From Polycladidibacter stylochi (GTDB lineage Bacteria > Pseudomonadota > Alphaproteobacteria > Rhizobiales > Stappiaceae), in assembly GCF_001562055.1 (NCBI RefSeq), contig NZ_LLWE01000040.1, forward strand, positions 51,324 to 115,323: a stretch of DNA of 64,000 nucleotides, read 5' to 3'. The translations under genes and the position numbers were made by a program. The notes under the pieces were generated by a model. That model saw only the letters and a list, made by a program, of their open reading frames with translations. It ran no database searches and was not told the DNA's origin. This document shows positions 45,709 through 55,194 of the stretch, one piece after another; position 1 is the stretch's first letter, and every line of letters begins with the position of its first letter.

Positions 45709-47118
45709 TTAGTCCAAGAACCAGCGTGCAGCGTTGCCATAACAAACATCGCGCACCAAACCACCGGCCAATTCGTAATCGGCGGGGATATGTCCTTTTT
45801 CCATCCATTCTCCCACCATTTTACAAAGCAGGCGGCGGAAGTATTCATGGCGCGGGAACGATAGGAACGAACGGCTATCGGTCAGCATACCAAGGAACTG
45901 CGAGAGCAAGCCCATTTGTGCCAATGCTGTCATTTGCCGTTCCATGCCGTCCAGCTGGTCGTTATGCCACCAGCCGGTACCGGCCTGCACTTTGCCCGCA
46001 ACGGTCCCATCCTGGAAGTTACCCGCCGTGGTGACGATGATCTCGTTCTTGTTCGGATCGAGACTATAAAGCACGGTGCGTGGCAACAGGTTTTCCTGAT
46101 CCAGCGTATCTAGGAATGCATTCAGCGGAATTGCGGTTTCCTCATCGCTAATACCATCCACGCCCACATCTGGACCAAGAGCTTTAAAGAGACGGCTGCG
46201 GTTGTTACGGGTTGCCCCGATATGTAACTGCATCACCCAGCCACGCTTGGCGTATTCTTTTGCCAAGAAAACTTGCAGGGCGGATTGATAGGCCGTTACG
46301 TCTTCCTCATCAAGCGGCGTACCGGCAAGGCCAGCCTTAAAGGTCCGCTCCAACTCGGCAGCACCTGGAACAGGGGCAAAACGCATCACATCAAGCCCGT
46401 GGTCCGATGCACGGCACCCGTGTGCCTCGAAATGATCGAGACGATTCAGAAGAGCTTCCAATAGCTTGTCATAGCTGGTAATGCGCAGGCCCGCAGCTTC
46501 GCCAAGCCGCTCAACATACGCTGCAAAGCCGGGCTTCTCAATTTTAACAGCAGCATCAGGGCGGAAGGTGGGCCGCACGACCATGTCGATACTATCATCG
46601 TCCATGATTTGCGCGTGATAAACGAGACTATCTGCCGGATCATCCGTTGTACCCAGCATCTTGACATTTAGTTGTTGCAACAAGCCGCGAGCACTGAACT
46701 CGGGTAGCGCCAGTTTGGCGTTACATGCATCCCATACCTTATCGGCTGTTTTGTCACTCAATACGGTACCATCCAGCCCGAAGTAGCGGTACATTTCCAA
46801 ATGGGTCCAATGGTACAGCGGATTGCCGACAAACTTCGGCATCACACTGGCATACGCATTGAATTTATCGCGGAAAGACGTTGTCTTGCCCGTGATGTTT
46901 TCTTCACTCACACCGGCCCAGCGCATGGCCCGCCATTTATAGTGGTCACCAGCAAGCCAGACATCGCCGATATCGCTAAACCGATGATCCTCGGCAATTG
47001 CTTTGGTATCCAAGTGATTGTGATAGTCCACAATCGGGCAAGGCGCTGCAAACTCGTGGTAGAGTTTGCGCGCTGCTTCCGTTTCCAAAAGGAAATCTTT
47101 ACCCAAAAACGGTTGCAT
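45709..47118 (-). CDS. uxaC: Glucuronate isomerase
   Basis: UxaC interconverts D-glucuronate and D-fructuronate (and galacturonate and tagaturonate). The 469-residue length equals that of the usual enzyme (E. coli 470). Family motifs are CPIVDYHNHLD with metal-binding His residues, RAMRWAGV, LGTTDDPADSL, QLHIGATRNN and the C-terminal MLTDSRSFLSFPRHEYFRR. AGGAGG lies just before the ATG. It is the last gene of the minus-strand glucuronate operon, 13 bp after uxuB. Confidence 0.95.
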   Translation of the reverse strand: MQPFLGKDFLLETEAARKLYHEFAAPCPIVDYHNHLDTKAIAEDHRFSDIGDVWLAGDHYKWRAMRWAGVSEENITGKTTSFRDKFNAYASVMPKFVGNPLYHWTHLEMYRYFGLDGTVLSDKTADKVWDACNAKLALPEFSARGLLQQLNVKMLGTTDDPADSLVYHAQIMDDDSIDMVVRPTFRPDAAVKIEKPGFAAYVERLGEAAGLRITSYDKLLEALLNRLDHFEAHGCRASDHGLDVMRFAPVPGAAELERTFKAGLAGTPLDEEDVTAYQSALQVFLAKEYAKRGWVMQLHIGATRNNRSRLFKALGPDVGVDGISDEETAIPLNAFLDTLDQENLLPRTVLYSLDPNKNEIIVTTAGNFQDGTVAGKVQAGTGWWHNDQLDGMERQMTALAQMGLLSQFLGMLTDSRSFLSFPRHEYFRRLLCKMVGEWMEKGHIPADYELAGGLVRDVCYGNAARWFLD

Positions 47119-47131
47119 CTAATGCCTCCTA

Positions 47132-48607
47132 TTAGCCTAAATCTGCTACAGCCTGCTTCGCGCCCTTATCGGCCACAGCTGCATATGCACCATAAACAGC
47201 CGAAGTGAATGCCTCACTCGCTACCAAATCTGCCGGGAATACGTTGTCCAGTGCCAAGAGCGCATCCACATAGGCTTGACGATCATCACCATGCTTGGCA
47301 ACGATTTCAGCCAACTGATCTTTCATTGGATCCTGGATTTCATAGGTCTCGCCGTTGCGGTCTGCACGAATGTAATTCATCCAACCACCAACACCCAAAA
47401 TCAGGTGCGAATGATCGGTGCCTTTGTCCATGTGGTACCGCACAGAGTTGAGCCAGCGCTGCGGCATTTTCTGTGTGCCGTCAGAAGCAATTTGCCAAGT
47501 ACGGTGCTTGAGCTTGGAGTTGGCAAAGCGCTTGAGCAACATGTCTGCATAGGCCACCAAGTCCACATCACCCGGCACATCCAGCGTTGGCCGCTGCTCG
47601 TTGACCATCAACTTACGCGCATGTTCTGCGTAAACCGGATCGGCCATACAATCGGAAATGGTTTCGATACCCGCCAAGAAACCGAGATAGGCAAGGAAAG
47701 AATGCGTACCGTTCAGTGTGCGCAGTTTCATTTCCTCAAACGGCTCCACATCCGCCACCAGCTGGGCACCAGCGGCTTCATATTGTGGCCGGCCGGCTTT
47801 GAAGTCGTCCTCAATCACCCATTGGCGGAATGGCTCACAGATAATACCGTTAAGATCAACCTGACCACCCAGAGCTTTGCGAATTTCAGCGCGGGATTCA
47901 TCAGTCAATGCTGGAACAATCCGGTCCACCATGGTTGATGGGAAGGTTACATTCTCTTCGATCCATTGCGCCAGCTCAGGGTCAACCTTCTGGGCAAACT
48001 GGCGAATAGAAATACCGCAAAGCTTGCCGTTATGCGGCAGGTTATCACAGGAAAGCACAGTAACCGGACCGTTTCCCAAAGCTTTACGCTTGGCAAGACC
48101 AGCCACAATCAGGCCAATCGCTGTTTTAGGTGCTGTCGGATTAGCCAAATCCGCTTGGATCATCGGGTTATCCGTATCCAAAGCGCCGTTTTTCACGCAG
48201 TAACCTTTTTCGGTCACTGTAAGCGAAATGATTGAAACCTGCGGCTCGGCCAAACCGTCAACAAGCGCTTCAATGCCATCACGTGCCACGTGCTGGTTAT
48301 CGCAAACAGCGCCCAAAATACGGGTATTGGTCGCATCATCGGAGGTTTCAACTAGGGTATAGAGGTGATCGTTTTCTACCAAACGGTCAAACAGCTCGGG
48401 CGAACCAAACAGCTCCACAACACGCATGCCCCAGTCGCCCCCATGGGCCTCCAGTGCCTCATGTAAATGCATTGCCACATGGGCACGGGCAAAGGCACCA
48501 AAACCGATATGTACAATGCGCGGTTTCAATGCTTTACGGTCATAGCCGGGCATTTGAACAGCCTCTGGCAGCTGTGCAAAGTCGAGTGGCTTGAATTCAA
48601 AAGTCAT
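47132..48607 (-). CDS. uxuB: Fructuronate reductase (mannitol dehydrogenase family)
   Basis: UxuB reduces D-fructuronate to D-mannonate with NADH. The 491-residue protein shows the long-chain polyol dehydrogenase pattern: an N-terminal Rossmann motif IVHIGFGAFARAH, ISLTVTEKGY and the catalytic K-x5-N-x2-H as KLRTLNGTHS. Mannitol dehydrogenases share this fold, but the position between a glucuronate isomerase and other uronate genes points to fructuronate. It starts 12 bp after the GH31 stop, in the same operon. Confidence 0.9.
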   Translation of the reverse strand: MTFEFKPLDFAQLPEAVQMPGYDRKALKPRIVHIGFGAFARAHVAMHLHEALEAHGGDWGMRVVELFGSPELFDRLVENDHLYTLVETSDDATNTRILGAVCDNQHVARDGIEALVDGLAEPQVSIISLTVTEKGYCVKNGALDTDNPMIQADLANPTAPKTAIGLIVAGLAKRKALGNGPVTVLSCDNLPHNGKLCGISIRQFAQKVDPELAQWIEENVTFPSTMVDRIVPALTDESRAEIRKALGGQVDLNGIICEPFRQWVIEDDFKAGRPQYEAAGAQLVADVEPFEEMKLRTLNGTHSFLAYLGFLAGIETISDCMADPVYAEHARKLMVNEQRPTLDVPGDVDLVAYADMLLKRFANSKLKHRTWQIASDGTQKMPQRWLNSVRYHMDKGTDHSHLILGVGGWMNYIRADRNGETYEIQDPMKDQLAEIVAKHGDDRQAYVDALLALDNVFPADLVASEAFTSAVYGAYAAVADKGAKQAVADLG

Positions 48608-48619
48608 GGGTTTTGCCCC

Positions 48620-51019
48620 TTATAGGTTTTTCAAAGCAACAGTTGTTTCAGTTTCCGCTGTTTCACCCTCATTGACGATCATGAGTTGGCTCACACCATT
48701 GGGATCAAGACCTGCCAAATAGATATTCAGCTCCCTTTCCCCCACCTCCATTTCGCCGCTGCGGCTTACAGATACAAAAGTGCCTTCATGCGAACCACGT
48801 AAAGTCACATTCAAACTGATATGACTACCATTCTGCCATTTATTTGTTCGGCCATCATCTTCAAAAATACGGACCTCACGCACACCATTACCAAGAAAAG
48901 GATAAACAGCCAGACTTTCCGTTTCGCACTCGCTGGTATTCAGGGCGCAAGGATTAGCCAAAGGCAACACAGTACCGGCACGCACAAACAGCGGTAAGCG
49001 CTCTAATGGTGCATCCACTGTGATGGTTTGCCCGCCATGATGGTAAATGCCGGTATCAAATTCGTACCAGCCATGCTTGTTGTCAGGCAGATAGACAGTT
49101 CTTTCGCGTTGTCCTTCTTCAACAACCGAGGCCACCAGAATATCTGGGCCGAGCATGAAATCATCGTTTTCAGCATACGTATTCGGGTCATGCTCGTGAT
49201 CCATGAAGGTAGGTCGGATCATCGGTTCATCGTCCACATGTGCCCGCCACAGCAGTGTATAGAAGTAAGGTAGTAACTGCTGACGGAGCCGCATGGCGTT
49301 TCTGATCAACGGCGTTACTGCCGGATACATCCAAGGCTCGTTGACCGTATGATCATCATTCCAGGAATGGATGGTAAAACGCGGATGCATCACCCCATTC
49401 TGGACCCAGCGCACAAACAACTCTGGATCTGGACGATTGCCAGAGAACCCGCCCACATCATGCCCCACATTGTAGATGCCAGACATGGAAAGGCCAAGAC
49501 CCATTTTGATGTTGTATTTCAGGTTGTTCCAGTTGGTCCGGTTATCACCGGTCCATGTTTGCACGTGGCGCTGGAAGCCCGGGCTACCACAACGGGAAAT
49601 CAGATATGGGCGCTCTTCAGGCGCAAACTCTAGCTGTGCTTCTTCCGAAGCCCGCATCATCAACAATGAATGCAGCGGGCGGATAAGCCCCACATCAATC
49701 GGCTGGCCAAAGCCGCGACATTGCGCCTTGAAATCCCAGATTTCGTATTCGTTATTATCATTCCATGTGGAACCAATGCCGCGTTCCAACAGCTCTTTGG
49801 TCACATTTTCCTTCCACCATGCAATGGTATCTGGATTGGTGAAATCAAGGTGCGAGCCTTCATCATCCCAATAGAGCGAGCGCTCCGGTTGGCCGCTTTC
49901 GCTGTCCTTAATAAACAGCTCCTTATCGGCGCACTCTTGATAGCGCGGATGGTCCTGCAACAAACACGGCTTGATGTTGGCTGCCAAATTAATGCCCGCA
50001 TCAAGAAACTTGCTTGTCAGCTGTTTCGGCTCTGGAATCTTGTCATAGTTCCAGTTGAACACATAACGCTTATCACCAATAGAAGTGTAACCGGAGGAAA
50101 GCTGGAAGCTATCGCAAGGAATTGCGTTGGACTGAACCAGATTAACGAAACCCTCTAGTTGCTCCTGCGCATTTTCTGCATCGGTGTAATGCATGGTTGA
50201 GCCGGAGTAACCAAGGCTCCACTTGGGTGGAAACGCCGTCTTACCGGTGAGCCATACCTGACGCTTTGTCACTTCATGCAAGGTGGGACCCAAGGTGAAG
50301 TAATAGTCCAGATCACCATCTTCCGCGCGATAAGCACGATACGGCTTGTGATAATTATCCAGCTCATTACCAAGATCAAACCAGCATGTTGCCAGATTGT
50401 CATAGAACAGACCGTAAGAAATACCGCTGTCCCTGCGGGTAATGGTAAAGGGCAGATGCTTGTAGAGCGGGTCCGTCTTTTCTGCGTCATACCCCATGGC
50501 ATCGAGATTGCGCATCTCAAAGCGGCGGCCGTTGCGCTGCAAATCGCCCGCTTTTTCGCCAAGCCCGTAGTAGCGATCGCCCTCATAGCGATTGAGGAAG
50601 TGGCTGTGTTTATGATCGCGCAGCCCCAGCATGTAAGCGCCAGTCGGGCGATCTTGCGCAATATGTACCCACTCACCCGTAGTGCTTTTTGCTTCCCAGC
50701 CAATTTGCAACGGCTGGGTAATGGTTAGGCGCAGCTGGGAGGTAACCAGTACAACCTCATTTTTATTTGCGACCAGCTCAAAGTCAGGCTTGGTAAACCC
50801 TTCGCTAGAGAGGCGCGAGCGCCCCTCCCAAGCTACATCCCGTCCACCGGGAGTAATTGACCATGTGCGGTCATGGCGCAGCGCCTTGTTCTGGCGCAGC
50901 AGCACGCGGACAACTTTTTCCTCCAGAACAAACACCGATAGGATGTGCTTTTCGTCCACCAACAGATCGACGCGATTGTCTTCAGCACCCAAATAGGTCC
51001 AGTTACGAAGCGTTTTCAT
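48620..51019 (-). CDS. GH31-family glycosidase
   Basis: An intracellular GH31 hydrolase of about 799 residues with no signal peptide. An N-terminal beta-sandwich precedes the barrel. The nucleophile region is WNDNNEYEIWD (Asp421), where most GH31 proteins have WxDMNE, and the acid/base is Asp492 in TWTGDNRTNW; GHDVGGFSG follows. GH31 includes alpha-glucosidases, alpha-xylosidases and sulfoquinovosidases; which applies is unclear. In this locus it may remove alpha-linked sugars from imported glucuronate-containing oligosaccharides. I choose the ATG at 51019, with GGAGG 11 bases upstream and a seven-base gap after dctM; an ATG eight codons earlier is possible. Confidence 0.85.
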   Translation of the reverse strand: MKTLRNWTYLGAEDNRVDLLVDEKHILSVFVLEEKVVRVLLRQNKALRHDRTWSITPGGRDVAWEGRSRLSSEGFTKPDFELVANKNEVVLVTSQLRLTITQPLQIGWEAKSTTGEWVHIAQDRPTGAYMLGLRDHKHSHFLNRYEGDRYYGLGEKAGDLQRNGRRFEMRNLDAMGYDAEKTDPLYKHLPFTITRRDSGISYGLFYDNLATCWFDLGNELDNYHKPYRAYRAEDGDLDYYFTLGPTLHEVTKRQVWLTGKTAFPPKWSLGYSGSTMHYTDAENAQEQLEGFVNLVQSNAIPCDSFQLSSGYTSIGDKRYVFNWNYDKIPEPKQLTSKFLDAGINLAANIKPCLLQDHPRYQECADKELFIKDSESGQPERSLYWDDEGSHLDFTNPDTIAWWKENVTKELLERGIGSTWNDNNEYEIWDFKAQCRGFGQPIDVGLIRPLHSLLMMRASEEAQLEFAPEERPYLISRCGSPGFQRHVQTWTGDNRTNWNNLKYNIKMGLGLSMSGIYNVGHDVGGFSGNRPDPELFVRWVQNGVMHPRFTIHSWNDDHTVNEPWMYPAVTPLIRNAMRLRQQLLPYFYTLLWRAHVDDEPMIRPTFMDHEHDPNTYAENDDFMLGPDILVASVVEEGQRERTVYLPDNKHGWYEFDTGIYHHGGQTITVDAPLERLPLFVRAGTVLPLANPCALNTSECETESLAVYPFLGNGVREVRIFEDDGRTNKWQNGSHISLNVTLRGSHEGTFVSVSRSGEMEVGERELNIYLAGLDPNGVSQLMIVNEGETAETETTVALKNL

Positions 51020-51026
51020 TATTTTA

Positions 51027-52334
51027 TTAGCCTCCGTAGCCAAGAATTACACGTGGCAGGAACAAGCTGACTTCAGGAACAAAGGTAACAACCATCAAAA
51101 TGGAAATCACGGCAACGTAGAAAGGCAGCATAGGCTTAACGATATCTTGAATCGCCACTTTACCCACCGAGCAGCTGATAAACAGCGCACTACCCACTGG
51201 CGGTGTAATGATGCCGATACACAGATTGTAGGTCATCATGATACCAAAATGCACAGGGTCCATGCCCAATTCAGTTGCCACCGGTAAAAAGATCGGTGTG
51301 AAAATCAGCAGGGCCGGTGTCATGTCCATAAAGGTACCAATCACCAACAGCGCCAGGTTAATCACCAGCATGATGATTAGCGGATTTTCTGAAACGTTAT
51401 TCAGTGCCTCGGAAATCACATAGGGGATATCGGAGAAGGCCATAGCCCAGGACATGCCCACAGAACAGCCGATCAGCAACAACACAATCGAGCTGGTAAT
51501 AGCCGATTCAAGAATAATGCCAGGTAACTCGTGAAACTTCACCTCGCGGTATAGGACACATGCCACGAACAGGCAGTAGATCACGGCGACAGCTGAGGCT
51601 TCAGTTGCAGTAAACACCCCACCAATAATCCCGCCCATGATGATAACAATCAGCAATAGAGGCAAAAAGGCATCCATTGTTTTGTAAAAGATTTCCTTTA
51701 CCCCGGGCATTGGGATAATCGGATATCCTCGGCGGGCGGCAATAATGCCAGCCACGAGCATAACGCCAAGCCCCATCAAAATACCGGGCAAGTAACCTGC
51801 CACAAACAAGGTTGCCACAGAAGTACCGCCAGAGATCAGCGAGTAAACAATCAATGTGGAACTTGGCGGGATCAGCAAACCTGTTGGGCACGAGGCTGCA
51901 TTCACAGCTGCAGAGTAAGCAGGGTCATAGCCTTCTTTCTTTTGTAGCGGCGACATAATACCGCCAACCGCAGCCGCAGAGGCCACAGCACTACCGGAAA
52001 TCGCGCCGAAAAGCATGTTGGCCAGCACGTTACAGTGGGCCAGAGCACCGGGTAAACGACCACCAATAACCTTGGCAAGTTCAATGAGCCGTCTGGCGAT
52101 ACCACCACGGTTCATAATATTACCGGCAAGAATAAAGAAGGGAATAGCCAGCAAGGTGAAACTATCCAGCCCTGTTGCCATGCGCTGTGCAACCACAAAG
52201 ATCGCTTTATCGAATGACATGAGAAACGTCACACAGGCCGTCGTTGCAAGGCCAATAGCAAACGATATTGGCACGCCTAGCGTGACGAGCACTGCAAAGA
52301 TACCAAAGAGAATGAGAGCGGCTTGAATTTCCAT
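51027..52334 (-). CDS. dctM: TRAP transporter large permease DctM
   Basis: The large (about 435-residue) membrane subunit of a TRAP transporter, with some 12 TM helices. Typical stretches are LAIPFFILAGNIMNRGGIARRL, NVLANMLFGAISGSAVASAAAVGGIM, PPSSTLIVYSLISGGTSVATLF and GIITPPVGSALFI. TRAP systems use Na+ gradients and a periplasmic binding protein to import acids, and uronates are known substrates of the family. The ATG at 52334 has AGAGG eight bases upstream; the longer frame reading into dctQ is not the start. It follows dctQ by 10 bp. No DctP gene is in the window. Confidence 0.93.
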   Translation of the reverse strand: MEIQAALILFGIFAVLVTLGVPISFAIGLATTACVTFLMSFDKAIFVVAQRMATGLDSFTLLAIPFFILAGNIMNRGGIARRLIELAKVIGGRLPGALAHCNVLANMLFGAISGSAVASAAAVGGIMSPLQKKEGYDPAYSAAVNAASCPTGLLIPPSSTLIVYSLISGGTSVATLFVAGYLPGILMGLGVMLVAGIIAARRGYPIIPMPGVKEIFYKTMDAFLPLLLIVIIMGGIIGGVFTATEASAVAVIYCLFVACVLYREVKFHELPGIILESAITSSIVLLLIGCSVGMSWAMAFSDIPYVISEALNNVSENPLIIMLVINLALLVIGTFMDMTPALLIFTPIFLPVATELGMDPVHFGIMMTYNLCIGIITPPVGSALFISCSVGKVAIQDIVKPMLPFYVAVISILMVVTFVPEVSLFLPRVILGYGG

Positions 52335-52344
52335 GAATGGCCTC

Positions 52345-52905
52345 TTACTTTTCGGATAGATCGCTAACAGGGCCACCTGGAACGGCCGAGTGGGTTTCGT
52401 CATCTTCCGGCATCGGGTCATTTGGACCACTGCCTGTACCGTTGAAGAGACCAATGGCAAATTCTATACAATAGAAAAGGATAACAGCGCCCGAGAACGG
52501 AATAGCAGCGTAAACCCATCCCATCGGGAAGCGCAGTGCTGGCGAAACCTGACCTGAGGCCAGTGTTTTCATGACCAATTGGCTGCCGCCATACACCATC
52601 ACTAGGCCGGCAAAACCAGCAATCATAAATAATATGAAATAATCAGAGGCTCGTTTCTTGCCTCCCGTCAACGAGCCTGTAAGCAAATCGATGGCCAAAT
52701 GACGACGCTGCCCCATTGTGTAGGCAGCCCCGACAAGGCCAACCCACATGAACATGAAGCGAGCAAGTTCATCGGTTACCGTACTCGGCGTACCAAGAAT
52801 AAAACGCGAGAACACCTGCCAAACAACACAAATGACAAGAATACTGAATACACAAACGGTTACAGTACTCAAAACGAGGTTCACAAATCGGGTTAATGTG
52901 CGCAT
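52345..52905 (-). CDS. dctQ: TRAP transporter small permease DctQ
   Basis: The 186-residue small membrane subunit with four TM helices (about 8-30, 44-66, 85-107, 125-148). The DctQ motifs FSRFILGTPSTVTDELARFMFMWVGLVGAA and QRRHLAIDLLTG are clear. It pairs with DctM to form the membrane part of the carrier. It is the first gene of the minus-strand operon dctQ-dctM-GH31-uxuB-uxaC, so the operon promoter lies in the divergent region next to the beta-glucuronidase gene. Confidence 0.9.
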   Translation of the reverse strand: MRTLTRFVNLVLSTVTVCVFSILVICVVWQVFSRFILGTPSTVTDELARFMFMWVGLVGAAYTMGQRRHLAIDLLTGSLTGGKKRASDYFILFMIAGFAGLVMVYGGSQLVMKTLASGQVSPALRFPMGWVYAAIPFSGAVILFYCIEFAIGLFNGTGSGPNDPMPEDDETHSAVPGGPVSDLSEK

Positions 52906-53104
52906 TTCTTTTCCCTAATCTATCATAGCGCTCAGCCACCTACCGAAACGCTTCAATTGGGCGACCAATAACACCGGCAACATACGACGAAACCCATTGC
53001 TTTTTTTAGAGCTACATTTTTAGTCATCACACCTGTTATACGTGTAAAATACTAGGGTTTACCGCATGTAACACTATCTTTCTTTCATCGCCTATTTTTC
53101 TTCA

Positions 53105-53116
53105 TTGGTCAACCAA
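53105..53116. promoter_or_regulatory. Candidate UxuR/GntR operator 1
   Basis: TTGGTCAACCAA is an inverted repeat TTGGT-N2-ACCAA, the form I recall for E. coli UxuR/ExuR sites (TTGGTATACCAA). The cognate regulator is encoded downstream of the GH2 gene. Confidence 0.55.
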
Positions 53117-53176
53117 TTTTATCATATGGTTTGACACAGTCTCGATATTCTGGCAATTACTAGTCTATAAAGGTTC

Positions 53177-53189
53177 TTTTGGTTGGCCA
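53177..53189. promoter_or_regulatory. Candidate UxuR/GntR operator 2
   Basis: TTTTGGTTGGCCA reads TGGCCAACCAAAA on the minus strand, resembling operator 1 (TGG-Y-CAAC). Weaker symmetry. Confidence 0.35.
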
Positions 53190-53230
53190 TATAAACTAGT
53201 AAATCTTGAAATATTGCTTACAGAAGGTCA

Positions 53231-53243
53231 TTTAGTTGACCAG
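53231..53243. promoter_or_regulatory. Candidate UxuR/GntR operator 3
   Basis: TTTAGTTGACCAG reads CTGGTCAACTAAA on the minus strand and shares TGGTCAAC with operator 1. Confidence 0.4.
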
Positions 53244-53273
53244 TAAGCAAGCAATGACAATGCTATCGACAAC

Positions 53274-53320
53274 AATTGGTAGGATAATCTGAAGCTTAGG
53301 TCCAGATTATCCTACCAATT
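53274..53320. repeat. 18-bp perfect inverted repeat upstream of the beta-glucuronidase gene
   Basis: AATTGGTAGGATAATCTG (53274-53291) and CAGATTATCCTACCAATT (53303-53320) are exact complements around an 11-base loop, ending 64 bp before the GH2 start codon. The outer TTGGT/ACCAA ends match the candidate operators. It may be a strong operator or an mRNA leader hairpin. No T run follows. Confidence 0.7.
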
Positions 53321-53384
53321 CAAGTGAAGACACTAAAGCAACCGTAGACAAGAATGCTCAAAAGCAACCGATAACGGGGGTCAC

Positions 53385-55187
53385 ATGCTGGAAAGAATGG
53401 AAGGCACTGAGAACGCGCTCGCCTGCTTACACGATGAGGACTACGACGTCCCTTTCAACACACAAAATCTGAATGCGGACACACTTGTATTCCTTGGCGG
53501 CCGCCCCACCCAGTCCCTAAACGGTGACTGGAACTTCTGCGTTGATTTGCTTGATACAGGCTTACGTCAAAAATGGCACACTCTTACCCCGATGCCAGCC
53601 GAAGAGCGTGGCGAGCCCTACGACTATGACCCCTATGTCGGCGAAACCGTTCCGGTACCGTCTTGCTGGTCCATGCTCAAAGAAAAATGGTATTTCTTTG
53701 AAGGCAGCGCTTGGTACACGCGCCCTATCGACTTTGACGGTCTGGGCGTAGACGAGCGCCTGTTTCTGCGCGTTGGCGCGGCACAATATGACTGCAAGGT
53801 CTTCTTGAATGGCGAGTTTTTAGGCAACCATTATGGCGGCTCCACCCCGTTTAATATTGATTTGAGCTCCTATATCAAAACTGGTCGGAATTGGCTTATG
53901 CTGGTGGTTAATAACACTCGCACCTTGGACCGCGTTCCCATGCGCAACACCGACTGGTTTAACTATGGCGGTATCTACCGCGATGTGGTGCTATTCAAAA
54001 CACCCAAGACCTATATTAAAGATCTGTTTATCGCTCTTGAAGCCGATGATTGCTACGATAAAGTCAATATTGAAGTCGAGGTTGCCGGCAGCTCAAACGT
54101 GCCTGTAACAGTCACCTGCCCGGAGCTTGCTATCAATGTCCAAGTCGCACTCGATAAGCACGGAAAGGGGCAAACACAGGTAAGCTGCAAGCCTGAACTT
54201 TGGTCACCCGAAAGCCCTCGCCTCTACGACTTCCAAGCCACTCTTGGCCGCGATACTGTCTCTGATCGCATCGGCTTCCGGCAGATCAAACAAGTTGGCA
54301 CCGAGTTATTCCTCAATGGCCAATCTATTTTCCTACGTGGCATCTCCGTGCACGAAGATGACGAGTTCAAAGGTAAGGTTCTGCTTGATAGCGATCTGCA
54401 CCAGCGCTTTGAACACGCGAAAGAACTAAACTGTAACTTCATGCGCTTTGCCCATTACCCACACGATGAACGCGCCGCAAAAATGGCCGACGAGCTTGGC
54501 TTTTTGCTTTGGGAAGAAATTCCGGTTTACTGGGCAATTGACTTTAATAATCCGGCGACGCTAAAGGACGCCCAAAACCAGCTCAAAGAGCTGATTAAAC
54601 GTGATCGTAACCGCGCTTCAGTAATCATCTGGTCCGTTGGCAACGAAAACCCCGACACAGATGAACGACTGGCATTCATGCGCTCGCTTGTCGATTTGGC
54701 CAACCAAATGGACAAAACGCGCCTCACATCGGCAGCTTGTCTTGTGAATCATTCTAAAAATCGTATTGAAGATCGGCTCGCAAAGTTTATAAATGTTATC
54801 GGTATCAACGAGTATTACGGCTGGTATGACGAGAAATTTGAGGACCTGATTGAGTTCCTCGACAACTCGGATCCTGGTAAACCAGTTGTGATCTCGGAAA
54901 CCGGAGCCGATGGATATATCGGGGAAGGCAAGCTGGAAAAAGGCTTCTTCAGTGAGGCCTATATGGCCGAGGTCTATAAAAAGCAGATTGCCACCTTGCG
55001 TGAACGCGAGTTTGTGAAAGGTATTTCTCCATGGATTCTTTACGACTTCCGCGTTGAGCGTCGCCAAAACATGTTCCAGCGAGGTTGGAACAGAAAAGGT
55101 CTCATCGCCTCAGATAAAAAAACAAAAAAACAGGCGTTCCACCTACTTTCAGCATTTTACGATGAATTGAAAAACGGTCTCGATTAA
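53385..55187 (+). CDS. uidA: GH2 beta-glucuronidase
   Basis: A cytoplasmic GH2 enzyme of 600 residues (E. coli UidA 603) that releases glucuronic acid from beta-glucuronides. A sugar-binding jelly roll (WNFCVDL, NGEFLGNHYGGSTPFNIDL), an immunoglobulin-like domain and the barrel follow in order. The acid/base is Glu421 in VGNENP and the nucleophile Glu505 in ISETGADG. The Asn-x-Lys pair that recognises the uronate carboxylate is present as Asn569 and Lys571 in WNRKGLI, which separates it from beta-galactosidases. GGGGG precedes the ATG. It leads the operon GH2-gntR-uxuA, divergent from the transport and isomerase operon. Confidence 0.92.
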   Translation: MLERMEGTENALACLHDEDYDVPFNTQNLNADTLVFLGGRPTQSLNGDWNFCVDLLDTGLRQKWHTLTPMPAEERGEPYDYDPYVGETVPVPSCWSMLKEKWYFFEGSAWYTRPIDFDGLGVDERLFLRVGAAQYDCKVFLNGEFLGNHYGGSTPFNIDLSSYIKTGRNWLMLVVNNTRTLDRVPMRNTDWFNYGGIYRDVVLFKTPKTYIKDLFIALEADDCYDKVNIEVEVAGSSNVPVTVTCPELAINVQVALDKHGKGQTQVSCKPELWSPESPRLYDFQATLGRDTVSDRIGFRQIKQVGTELFLNGQSIFLRGISVHEDDEFKGKVLLDSDLHQRFEHAKELNCNFMRFAHYPHDERAAKMADELGFLLWEEIPVYWAIDFNNPATLKDAQNQLKELIKRDRNRASVIIWSVGNENPDTDERLAFMRSLVDLANQMDKTRLTSAACLVNHSKNRIEDRLAKFINVIGINEYYGWYDEKFEDLIEFLDNSDPGKPVVISETGADGYIGEGKLEKGFFSEAYMAEVYKKQIATLREREFVKGISPWILYDFRVERRQNMFQRGWNRKGLIASDKKTKKQAFHLLSAFYDELKNGLD

Positions 55188-55194
55188 GCCACGA

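Larger units (their letters stand above)
52906..53384. other. Divergent control region of the glucuronate locus
   Basis: About 480 AT-rich bases between the dctQ and GH2 genes. They hold three copies of a TGGYCAAC-type element and an 18-bp inverted repeat near the GH2 gene, all annotated separately. No open frame; in particular no TRAP binding protein. Confidence 0.6.
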
